In this document: positions 14,179 through 24,399 of the stretch, one piece after another | How positions within the stretch are numbered: position 1 is the stretch's first letter | Layout: each line of letters opens with the position of its first letter | Source: Centrapalus pauciflorus | Lineage: Eukaryota > Streptophyta > Magnoliopsida > Asterales > Asteraceae | Length of the DNA stretch: 64,000 nucleotides | Assembly (NCBI GenBank): GCA_020465985.1 | Contig: JAANYP010001187.1 | Span: forward strand, 1-64,000 | Reading direction: 5' to 3' | Position numbers and translations under genes: made by a program | Notes under the pieces: generated by a model | Database searches by the model: none | What the model was told of the DNA's origin: nothing | The model's input: the letters and a program-made list of their open reading frames with translations, nothing else

Positions 14179-14830
14179 GGAGGTTCCATTGAAAACTTTT
14201 GTGCATCGAGGCACAAAAGAACCTCCACTGGCCATTGGATGAAAAGAATGTGTAGATTAGATCAAATGACAAAAGGGTAATTAAATAGAAATTTTTATGC
14301 ATCAAGTGCACATAATGAAATTCGCGGAGGGGTAAAACAGGAATTATGCAATCCTTATTTAATTATTACACTTCCAAAATTAAACAAAAATAATACAAAT
14401 TCAAAATACATCAAAATACATGCATATCGTTCTTTTCTTCATGCATATCGTTCATCTCTTCCAAAAATAAATCATGCATATCATTCATCTCTTCCAAAAT
14501 CAAAATACATTAAAATAAAAACATGAATCGTTCATACAAACATAAATCATGCATATCGTTCATCTCTTCCAAAATCAAAAGGGGGCTAAGAGAGAGGAGA
14601 GAGAGAGAGATAGAGAGAGAGAGAAAGAGGGAGTGGTTTTAGGAAAGAAGTTAATGATGATTTTCATACCAAATTTAGCTATTAATAATATTAAAAACAT
14701 TTAAATTCAAAAATAATTTCCATACATTTAATATCCCCTAAATGCCCTTTGTGCACCCTTGGTAGATAGTCCGATGCACAAAAGTTCTCAATGGTGCCTC
14801 GATGCACAAAAGTTCTCAATCGAACCCCAA

Positions 14831-14832
<2 letters not shown>
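14176..14832 (-). mobile_element. (TA)n-bounded element delta, copy 2 (short, inverted)
   Basis: Reverse-orientation relative of 10707-11876. It begins GGTTCCATTGAAAACTTTTG and ends CAAAAGTTCTCAATCGAACC. It retains the ATGCATATCGTTCATCTCTT repeats and a (GA)n run at 14590-14630. Confidence 0.8.
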
Positions 14833-14899
<67 letters not shown>

Positions 14900-16917
14900 G
14901 ATTGTTATCAAACAAACTTACCTGTACATAATGGAAGTTCATGTCTGTCAATTGCTACCAAAAGGCTTCCATACTATAGTTAATTGTTCAAAACGGAAGT
15001 ATGTGCAGTCAATTGCTACCAAAAGGCTTCCAGCAAAAGATGAGGTTACACTCTTAATCTAGTTCTTGTGGTGCATCAGCTGACATCCCCTTTCCATCTT
15101 TTGTTACAATGTTCCTTGAAATTTTAAGCTTGACAATTCTTTGTGACTTCTTTCGGGGTGGTTTGAACCTTGTGTTGTTGCTTGGTTGTATGAAGTTTTC
15201 AACCTCATTGATAAAGAGGCCTTCTTGATGAACATTAGGGACTTCAAAAGGGGGGAGTCGAACAGCAGGAACTTCAAATGGAGGGACTTGAGCAGCAGAA
15301 ACTTCAAAAGGGGGAACTTCAACAACAGGATCTTCTTGAACAACAAGATCTTCAAAAGGGGGGACTTCAACAGCAGGAACTTCAAAAGGACCTACATGAT
15401 AAATAATACATTCCATTTTTAGCATTATAACAAAATAAGAAGCATCTTATATGATGAGTTTGCCTTCATTATCATGCATTGTTGAAACAGGAACATCTAC
15501 CAAATTTGCAGCACTTGTAAACCCAGTGTGAACAACAGAACCTCTATGCCTTCTTGTATGATTTCCAGCTCTTTGTGAACCATGACTACCTTTAGAGCTT
15601 GCATTTCTACTTGCATCAGGAACCTTAGGCCTTCCTCTAGGAGCAGGTGCATTGGGTGGTTGTTGGGAAACTTGGTTTTTACATGTCATTTGGTTATGCC
15701 CAACCCGAAAGCATTTTTGCATTTCCTACTTGTTGTTGACCTTACTGAAGTTATATCATTACTTGCCCTTTTTCTCTTAACACATGGTCTACCATGCATC
15801 CTTTTTTTTAGGCCAAAAGACTTCACCACCAAGAGGCTTTAAGGAGTACATGTATGATGCAAGAAATTTGGCTTTTTTTAAATTATCACCAACTAAAAGT
15901 TCAGCGTCTTTGTGAAGATGGTATTGAGCTGCAACAGCATGTGGGCATGGTATTCCACTGACTTGCCAATATCCACATGTACATTTATGGTTGTTCAGTT
16001 GAACACCAAATGATTCTCCAGCACATTTAACCTCAAATTCTTGATACCCACTGGGGATGACAAACCAGTTCCTGGAATAAAACATCCACCAAAAGTTTAG
16101 ATATTATAATAACATGAATAAGGGCATAAAAATATAATAAGGTAAACCTGCATCTATGTTTGCTTTCTTCAAGTCCGAGTTTTATTGATGGGCAAATTCC
16201 ACCGGTCCATAATTCACCCTCCATCCTTTGCTTAACAAGTCTTTCCATCACCATGAGTCTGATGTCTTCAAGCATTAAAATTATATGTCTTTTTCTAGTC
16301 TCCTTAATCATTGAGTTCCAACATTCATTGATGTCATTTTCAACAGCATCACAATCAAATCCAGGCTTAAAAAAAATGCTCTTGTCCAATTGTATGGGGT
16401 TTTCTGATAAATCCTTATATGCACTATCATTAACTTGTTTGACTTTGTCTAGGACAAAATGGAATTGCTCAGCATGTGTAGACTTAGCAGCTGCCCAAAA
16501 GAAACTCCTAAATTGCACACCTGCCCATTTTTTACTGAAATTGGCATAGACATGCCTTGCGCACTGTCTATGTTCAGCATGGGGCAACACATGCCTAACT
16601 GCCTCAAGAAGAACTTATAAATGTAAACAGAGAATGCTTAAACTCCATTTCTAAAAATGTATGCACTAAATAAAAGCGGGCACACCTTATGTTGATCAGA
16701 ATTGAGTGCTACTTCATCACCATGTCCAAGGCAAAGATCTGATTTAAACAGCTCTAAGAACCATGTCCAATTGTCCTTTGTCTCTACATCAACCACTGCC
16801 CATGCAATTGGATATACTTGATTATTTGCATCCCTGTCAACTGCTGACAGCAACTGCCCTTGAGCAATGCCTTTAAGGAAGCAACCATCTAAACCAACTA
16901 CTGTCCTCTTTATCACT

Positions 16918-17539
16918 TGTTAGTGCATACTGTGTGACGATAGCAGTCTAAGTATAGATGACATTTTGTAATAGTCAATTTGTTCAATTTGTTCGTAATT
17001 GCATATTAATACATGCTTGTTATATGTTTGTTATATGTTTATGTTTGATATTGATTGTATATATGTTTGAATTTGGTTGTAAATGATGTTTTACAATAAG
17101 TTCAAACATAAGTTTAAAGATAAGTTCAAACATAAGTTCAAAGGTAAGTTCAAACATAAGTTCTAGAACAAGTTCAAAGACAAGTTCTAGAATAAGTTCA
17201 AACGCAATGGTTCGAACTTATGGTGGACAAGTTCGGGGGCTTAGGCCTTCTCAAACTTGTCCAGAGCAAGTTCAAATCTGAGCCTTATAATTAAGGGTTA
17301 ATCCGTTTTAATTAAGAACTTTGGCAGAGAATTAAGGCTAAGAGCGATTTCGAACTTGCAGAGGTTTTTGTGTGTGTTCTTGGAGAGAATCACGTGTCGG
17401 GGCGTTCTAGTTTGCGTCTATCATCGTGTGTGTCTCCGTGTTTCGTGTGTGTGTTCTATCCGTCAAACCGCTAACGAGGATTCCGCACTCGTTGGACGGC
17501 GTCGCGTCAAGATAGGATCCATAGGTAGGTGACCTTACA
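16918..17539 (+). mobile_element. Solo LTR inserted in the MULE transposase
   Basis: Starts TGTTAGTGCATACTG, ends GACCTTACA, and is flanked by TCACT on both sides (16913-16917 and 17540-17544). That gives 622 bp with TG...CA ends and a perfect 5-bp duplication. No internal retroelement sequence is attached. The GC-richer right part (17390-17515) looks like a transcribed LTR portion. Family not assigned. Confidence 0.88.
17096..17215 (+). repeat. AAGTTCAAA(CA/GA)-type short repeat array in the solo LTR
   Basis: About nine copies of AAGTTCAAA or AAGTTCTAGA separated by 3-6 bases (CAT, GAT, GGT, GAC). The array is internal to the solo LTR. Confidence 0.85.
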
Positions 17540-18002
17540 TCACTCTCAGTAGCATTCTCATTTTGATCACTTTCTGTATCAACATTCTCATCCCCCTTAT
17601 CTTCATTTTCTTTATCACTTTCAGCATCACTAAACTCCTCATCAACAATGCCATCAAGTAAGAAACTAAATCCATTTCATCATGATCCATATAAACATCA
17701 ACACTACTATGACTTTTCAACCCATATTTAATCATCTTTTTATAGTCTCTATCAGAATTCAACACCTTGATACCCGTTCGAAGCTCTTTCCCAGGTAAGC
17801 AAAAATAAAAACAAGAAGCAACCATATCAGTAATTTCTTCAACCGCACACTGAAACTCTATAAAATTTTCATATTTTAAATCATTGATGATGAACAATAA
17901 ACCATCATCGTATTTCATCGACTCTACGTCAAACAACCCTGATAAATGAACATTGACAGAAAGTTGTGAAGCGGTCGAACAACTAGCCATTGAAGAAATC
18001 AC

Positions 18003-19109
18003 TTACCCTTTGTGAAGTGATCGAACACTTTCAGTCGTCTTCTTGGTCTCTACATCGACTCTAAATCGAGAGATTAGGGTTTCTAAATCATGATATTAGG
18101 GTTCCAAATGGGTGCGTGAAACGTAAAATGTTTTGGAAACAGATTGTTTTAGAGCTCTAAACCTTGATTTACCAGTTACCATTTCAATCGGTAACTCATA
18201 CCCCTTTATATCACAAATTAAGTTTTGTAATCCTATATATCTTGGCAAAAAGAAATTTACATTACCTTTATTGGAAAATTTTGGATCTTATATTACCTTT
18301 CTCAGTAATTTTCCCTATACAAAATGGTATAGTTGAGAACCATTATAAATGTTTAAGTTGAATTAAACTTTTGATAAACTAAATATATGTTTATATCACA
18401 TGCATATAACAACTGTGTATTTGTTTATATTCTCAAAAAATAATTAGTTTTTTTAAATACTCATGTAACACCAAATGTCACGTGTTACCTTCACATTTAA
18501 TCGGAAAAGATTTATACAACTTACTATTATAATAAAAATAAAAGATAAATACAATTTATCATTTTTAAAAAGATAAATACATTTATTATTTTTAATCTAT
18601 AAATAATAAAAGATAAATACAATTATTATTTTTAGAAAGATAAATAACTCTATTATTTTTGTTCTATAGATATTAATTTGCACTAAAACATAGGTATTAT
18701 ATTTATTATATATGAACTAAAATCTCAATTTATATCAATTAAAATATTTTAAACTAAAAATAAACTTTTAAAAAAATAACGAATAATAATAGTGTTCTTA
18801 TATTATTTTAAATAATTAATAATAATGAAATTTTATTTCTAACTTATATAAATTTTATATAAATAAATTTTATTAAAAATATCAACGTATTACGTGAGTC
18901 ATAAACTAGTTTGTACTGAATTTAAACAAATAAATCAAAAACAATTAAAAAAAAAAAAGAAGTGGATTTTAGCGTGTGGCAGACACTCAACTGTCCCAAG
19001 TTATCATCTATCTATTGTTGACGAAAGCCTATCACACACACACTCTTTCTGCTTTCGTTCTGTCCCTTTATCCACCAGAAAACCTTCGTCTTCTGCAACT
19101 CACACAAAA
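18003..19109. other. Intergenic region and promoter of ENH1
   Basis: AT-rich; no gene seen. It should contain the promoter and 5' leader of the plus-strand ENH1 gene. The region 18500-18860 is A/T-rich with repeated AAAGATAAATAC text. Confidence 0.5.
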
Positions 19110-21459
19110 ATGTCGACAACGACAGCCATTGGTGGAACCTTCGCAACAAGAAATAGCATCTCCACCATCAAAACAACTTCATCCTCACCTCCAATTCCTC
19201 AATCTCAGGTCAATTTCTCTTTCATCAACTCCACATTTATCTATTTCTACTAATCGATCGTTGATTCAGATTCGTAATTTTGACAGAAATCGGTGTTTCA
19301 AGGACTGTCGATTCACGATGCGAAAAGAAGCGTCTCGACTTCGTTTTCGATGCGATCGGATAAAACGATTAGTGTGGTGAGTGTACGAAGGTTAGATATC
19401 AATGCGAGAAAAACTGCTGGGGCGCAGATTGAAGTTCAAGTTGATAAGCCGTTAGGTTTAACTTTGGGGCCTAAACCTGGTGAAGGTGGTGGTGTAATTA
19501 TCACTGTAAGTCTCTCTTACGTTTCTTCGATCCATCTTCAAGTATACGTGAATATATGTCTTGGGATGCACGGTTTATATAGTTATAGCTTGTGTTTGTA
19601 TTAATTTTTTTACAAGTAGTATTGCATTGTTAATTTAAACGTATAGAAAATTTGTTGATGCTTTTAAGGGTGGTATTATAATCCGTAATTGTTAATTTGT
19701 TAGATTTTGTAGGATTAGTATATAAACATATCATTGTGTTAAATGCAGAGAATAACTCAATTTGTAGACATGTAAATGATGTAATCCAATTTTGATTAGT
19801 GAATTTGAATTTGCTCTTGATTCACATTTGGAGCTTCCGATTTTGTGAGTTGTTGATAATATACGGTCCGTTTAGTTAACCTGTTTTCGACAAAAATTTT
19901 CGATGAAAACAAGCGCATTTGGTCAGCTCCATTGTTTTCTTGATGTTTTCAGTTTTTAGCTTTCCAATTTAGAAGTAAACTTGAAAACATATTTTTGAGG
20001 TTTTCACATTTTGTTTTCAGTCTACTCACTTAAATCTATGTTACAAAGGGGAGTGAAAAATAAAAACGCAAAGACTATTTATAACAAATCTAAACACATT
20101 CCCATGTCTAAAATGTATTTTCTTAAAAACCATCATGTTTTCAGTTTTATTAAATACTCCAAACCTGAAACCGAACATTCTTGTTTGCTAAACGCACTTA
20201 GTTTTCTGATTTCTTGCAATTTCGTTTCTGTTTGAACTTAGAATGTAATTGTGATATCTTCATTAATATCAGATTCACATTATCATATATTATAAGATGG
20301 ATTGGATTGGATCGAGTGTAATTGTGATAGTATTTGAATTCAGGGAGTGACAGGAGGTGGAAATGCTGCAAAAGCTGGATTGAAGGTCGGAGATCAAGTG
20401 ATTTACACGAGCAGTTTCTTCGGCGATGAACTTTGGCCGGCTGATAAGCTTGGCTTCACAAAAACAGCCATTCAGGCTGTGCCTGATTCCGTTTACTTCG
20501 TCGTTAGCAGGTTTCATTCTCTTTTGCCTACTGAAAAAGGTTAAATTGTATTAATGTTAACTAATAACTAATTAAAATTATATTATTGTTTGGTTCGCTA
20601 TTAATATTTATAAACATAAAAAAGATTAAATTATAATGTTAATTTCTTTCAGTATTTTGGTTTACAATCATTTTTTATTACAACTGTTATCTGAATATTA
20701 GTTTCCAAAACGCCTGAACACTTTTCAAACGCAAATTCAAACAACCCTAATGATTATTGAAGGCCTTTAAGCTGAATTCCATATAATGTCTAGATGATGG
20801 TTATAAGTCTTTGTATTTTGAAAACGTAATTTAAAAAAGAAACTGTTTGAAAACCAAATATTTTACATAAAGCAATTTTGAAAACATGATATCTTCCAAT
20901 TTTTACAATGATAACTTTTGATGCAGGGGTGCCGATGTAGATGTCAAACGATTACCGAAACGACCCGCTCCTCCTCGTTTTGGTCGCAAATTAACCGATG
21001 CTCAAAAGGTCTCATATCTTAATTAGCATTCGTTCAGTTGCATTTTCTCAACATCTTTGATCTTTCCACATATATTCTCAAATATGTGATTTCGGTTCCA
21101 GGCTCGAGCAACTCATATTTGTCTCGACTGTGGATTCATATACACCTTATCAAAACCTTTCGAGGAGCAGGCAAGCTCTCAAATCCTTGTTTCCGTTTAC
21201 TCGAAAAACATAATCTCATCATGAATTCAAAGTAACTAGCTATCATTTTAACATAAAAATATGGTGTTTTTTATTGGGAAATTTGCAGCCGGATGAGTAC
21301 TTGTGCCCACAATGTCGAGCACCCAAGAAGAGGTTTGCAGGGTATGATCCAGAAACCGGAAAACCAATTGGTGGGACATTGCCACCAATCGGTGTCATCA
21401 TCGGGCTTATAGTTGGTCTTGCTGGAGTCGGAGCATTGCTTGTTTATGGTCTTCAGTGA
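19110..21459 (+). CDS. ENH1: Chloroplast PDZ and rubredoxin domain protein (ENH1-like)
   Basis: Six exons (19110-19208, 19287-19505, 20344-20510, 20927-21008, 21102-21170, 21289-21459) give 268 residues with consistent phases. The first ~55 residues are rich in Ser and Thr, as in a chloroplast transit peptide. Residues about 75-165 form a PDZ-like domain (PLGLTLGPKPGEGG, AAKAGLKVGDQVIYTSSFFG). The rubredoxin iron site has C196/C199 (CLDC) and C218/C221 (CPQC). A C-terminal helix (246-265, GVIIGLIVGLAGVGALLVYG) anchors it, most likely in the thylakoid. Arabidopsis ENH1 (enhancer of sos3-1) has the same order and about the same length; it is linked to redox and salt-stress ion balance. Intron 5 starts with GC (CAG|GCAAGC). 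Intron 2 holds a MITE-like insertion. No disabling lesion was seen, so the gene looks functional. Confidence 0.93.
19864..20200 (+). mobile_element. Small MITE-like repeat, copy 3 (in ENH1 intron 2)
   Basis: Starts GGTCCGTTTAGTTAACCTG and has the near-palindrome CGACAAAAATTTTCGATG. It ends TTGTTTGCTAAACGCAC, an inverted match to the start (GTGCGTTTAGCAAAC). Homologous to 2176-2470 and 5636-5965. Confidence 0.65.
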
Positions 21460-22865
21460 CCAAAAATGCTACCTCGTTCGTTCTTCGATAAGGTGTTGGT
21501 TTTCTTGAGTTATAATCGTGATTAGGCATCGTCGTTTACCATTAACCTTAAACGACACGGTCGTATCAAGGAACTTACTTACATGAATGTCTAATTCAAT
21601 GATACTTTCTTTGATGCATACAATTATACAACCCAAAATGTATTTATGTAATACGGTATATTTTGATATAAACTGATTTAATTTAATATTCAAGTACATA
21701 ATAAATGAAGTGACAAGTGTAAAATTGTTATGTGACGAGAGCCTTGATTTTCAATAACAGGAAATAGATAATTGAATTTAGTGTAAATTTCATTTCATTT
21801 TACCATACCAAAAGTTAATCAAGTATTTTAACTCGATCAACTTCTACTTCATGTTGGTCATGGAATTTTTTAAATTGTAACTGTTCATCGAATTACATAA
21901 TTCGTAGAACAAGTGGCATCAAGTGGTATCAGAGCAATTTTCTAGGCCAAGAGAGTTCGCTTGAGTCCTATCTCAAATATTCATTTCATTTTCATTCGAT
22001 CAGTTTTGTCCAGATTTATCCACTCACTTTACAAGTCTATTTGGAATAAAAGATGTAGTTCGTTCAACTCGTAGATTTGTTTGTTCCATCAATCTTTCAT
22101 CATTGAAAGTCAGTTGTGGTAATCATACAGGAATTCTGAAAATACTCGTTTAAGAGAACAACAAAAGAAACTGGAAGATTTTATGAAAGCAATTCAAGAA
22201 TTTTGGTCTAGTTTTTCCTGTTTAAAAACAATATGAACATCAAGAAATGGAATGGGAATTGGGAGTTCAAAAAGAATTGGCCACTCAATTCATTGGAAAC
22301 CAAATCAAGTGTCACAAGGCTCATCTACTCTCAAGGTATCAATTTTGCTAGTTTTCTAAAGTTGATATCTCTAAGTTTTATGGTGATAATTACAACCGGA
22401 CCTTGCATAGAAAAGATGAGCTCGAGCCTTTTTATTATTGGGCTTTAACCGGCCTTGTGGGCCTTTTATTAACTTCAAATAATGTAGTTAAGTGTAACAA
22501 ATCTACAAGCTTTGTTATGAAAAAATCCAACATGTTTTAATGATTTTCGTATTTTCGTTTCTACATGTTAATTTTTTTAGAACAGTCAATATAAGTTTTT
22601 TTTTTGGTTTAGTAAAATTTGACTATTAGAACCTGGAATTCACTTTTTAAAAACCCGGTTCACCAACTATAACGAGCTCTAATAGTAAAATTTCACAAAA
22701 TCAAGGAAAAAAAAATTAAACTCAAGAACTTTTCTATAAAAAAAAAAAACATTGACAGACGAAAAAGCAAAAACCGTGAAAACATGTTTAGTTTTTCATA
22801 ATAAACTCATCTATAAACTGACATTATTTTTACATGTAATAAAACATTTATAAGGTAAATAATTC

Positions 22866-22873
<8 letters not shown>
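21460..22873. other. ENH1 3' region followed by AT-rich intergenic sequence
   Basis: 21460-21720 is probably the ENH1 3' UTR. The remainder has no gene other than the retroelement relic listed at 21920-22450. Confidence 0.5.
21920..22450 (+). mobile_element. Relic of an LTR retrotransposon 5' internal region
   Basis: TGGTATCAGAGC at about 21930 is the complement of initiator tRNA-Met used as primer site by many plant LTR elements. Downstream are broken gag-like words (REQQKKLEDFMKAIQEF, then FYGDNY-like text near 22375). No LTR was recognised and all frames are broken. Confidence 0.5.

Positions 22874-22953
<80 letters not shown>
22874..22953. repeat. (TA)n microsatellite
   Basis: About 40 uninterrupted TA units with no element recognised on either side. 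Confidence 0.95.
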
Positions 22954-22956
<3 letters not shown>

Positions 22957-23116
22957 AAAATAGCATTTATAACTAATTTTAGTCGAATGCAAGACCAAAT
23001 CCGATCTTTAACCGACCCACTTTTTAACTGAGCTTTTAAATAAGACATTGGACCAAATAAGAACCGACAGGTTTTAAAGTAAATTTGGCATTAATTCACT
23101 TAGAAGAAACATTTTT

Positions 23117-23746
23117 GTTATGGTATCAATCTTTTATGAAAATATTACAAAAAGCAGAATTCACATATGGGAAGTGATCCTTAAGATTTGTGTTAAAAAG
23201 GGTTGGGTTACAATCTGCTTTGGGCTTATTTATATTCTTTTCTGTTTTGGGCTTCTAATATGCAAGTTAAGTATGGAGATTCAGGCCCAACCCCAACCCC
23301 TTGTGATGCTTCGTTTCTGGTCTGATCTAATTTAGCGGTGCAGAGGATTGGCTCAGTTTTCAAGCTCTCGTCTCTTCGTTTCTCTCATCGCTCGCTTCGG
23401 TTTCCTCTTCAGTTCAAGTTGTTGTAAGTTGTTAGTCTGTTTGGGTTCTTGTTGTCGGCTGGCTCTCTATTTAAGGAGGGTCCCTTCCGTAGCTTTCAAA
23501 TAGACAGTTGGTATTATTCATCAGTTGAGCTTCTTCTGGTTATTTTGAGTTCTTGTAGATTAAATCAGTTCTGATAAAGTTTTGCTTGATTGAGGGTGAA
23601 CTTCATCTGTCGATGAAGTCTCAGACCATTAATGTAGTAAGGTTTGATTTGTAAGTAATAGGGTGGCGTAAAACCGGTTGTTGTTCTTAGGGTTTGTGAT
23701 TAATAAAGTTCTGTTTGATAATCTCTCGAGTTTGGTTGTGTTTTCA
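23117..23746 (+). mobile_element. Probable 5' LTR of a copia-type element
   Basis: The right boundary is supported: TTTTCA is followed at 23747 by TGGTATCGAAGC, a variant of the tRNA-Met primer site. A TATA-like CTATTTAAGG lies near 23468. The left boundary (TGTTATGG) is a guess and no matching 3' LTR is present in the window. Confidence 0.5.
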
Positions 23747-24399
23747 TGGTATCGAAGCTCAGATTGAGTGATTAGGTTGGTTCTTATGAATTGTTGGGGG
23801 TTTGTTCGCTGTAAGGTTTCCTGTTAAGGTTTTTGGTTCGTTCTTGAAACCCTAAAGGCGCGTTGTCAATTTCCGCTGTGCGCTTCGTTGTTGCTGCTCA
23901 TTCCCCTTGCTATTGGTTAGGGTTCACCCTCGGAACCCTAAAATTGCTGGTTGGTGTTCTGCCTTGTTGTTCATTGGATAGGGTTCTCTCTTGAAACCCT
24001 AATAGTGTTTTTGGTTCTCTACATCGATTGCTGTGGAGCTGATATATTGCTGATTGTGTTTGAGTTACCTAAAATTGTGGAGTACTCTGTAAGAAATTCT
24101 TAACCCTCTCGTGTTGTAGCAAGTTCCCGTTCTTGGGAGTTTTCTTACAATCAGGAATTAACTGCCCCTGAGAATCACACTTGGCCTATAGACGAGTTAC
24201 TTGTGTTTTCTACGTGATTCTTCTCTGTTCTGGTTATTTTTTGTTGGTGTGGGGTCTTGTCCTGGCTTGACCTGGCATCTTGAACGCTCGTGGGATCCTG
24301 CCATTAAGGACCTGATTTCCGTCTGTTCTGTTTGTTCTTGTTGTTTAGTGTGGCTCTGTTCTTGTTGGTTTATAACTTGGTGATCTTGTTTTACTGCAT

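Larger units (their letters stand above)
15054..18002 (-). pseudogene. Mutator-like (MULE/MuDR) transposase, broken
   Basis: Read on the minus strand: an N-terminal piece (18002 to about 17650), then an acidic Asp/Glu/Ser-rich stretch that falls out of frame. The DDE core follows (16916-16638, starting VVGLDGCFLKG with AVVDVETKDNW), then the AEHRQCARHVYANFSK block (16590-16033) and a SWIM zinc finger CTCGYWQVSGIPCPHAVAA (16085-15789). A zinc-knuckle region with an RGRPKV-like tail (15722-15447) and a tail with repeated VPPFEVPA (15425-15054) close it. This domain order is that of plant MuDR transposases, which cut and paste DNA. The DNA-binding middle part between the acidic region and the core is missing, a solo LTR sits at that junction, and frames are broken. 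I did not locate terminal inverted repeats. Confidence 0.85.

Noticed and set aside
15186..15422. Plus-strand repeat frame (RNFKRGDFN-like)
   Set aside because: Antisense of the MULE C-terminal VPPFEVPA repeats.
18133..18361. Small frames upstream of ENH1
   Set aside because: Short, AT-rich and without recognisable motifs.
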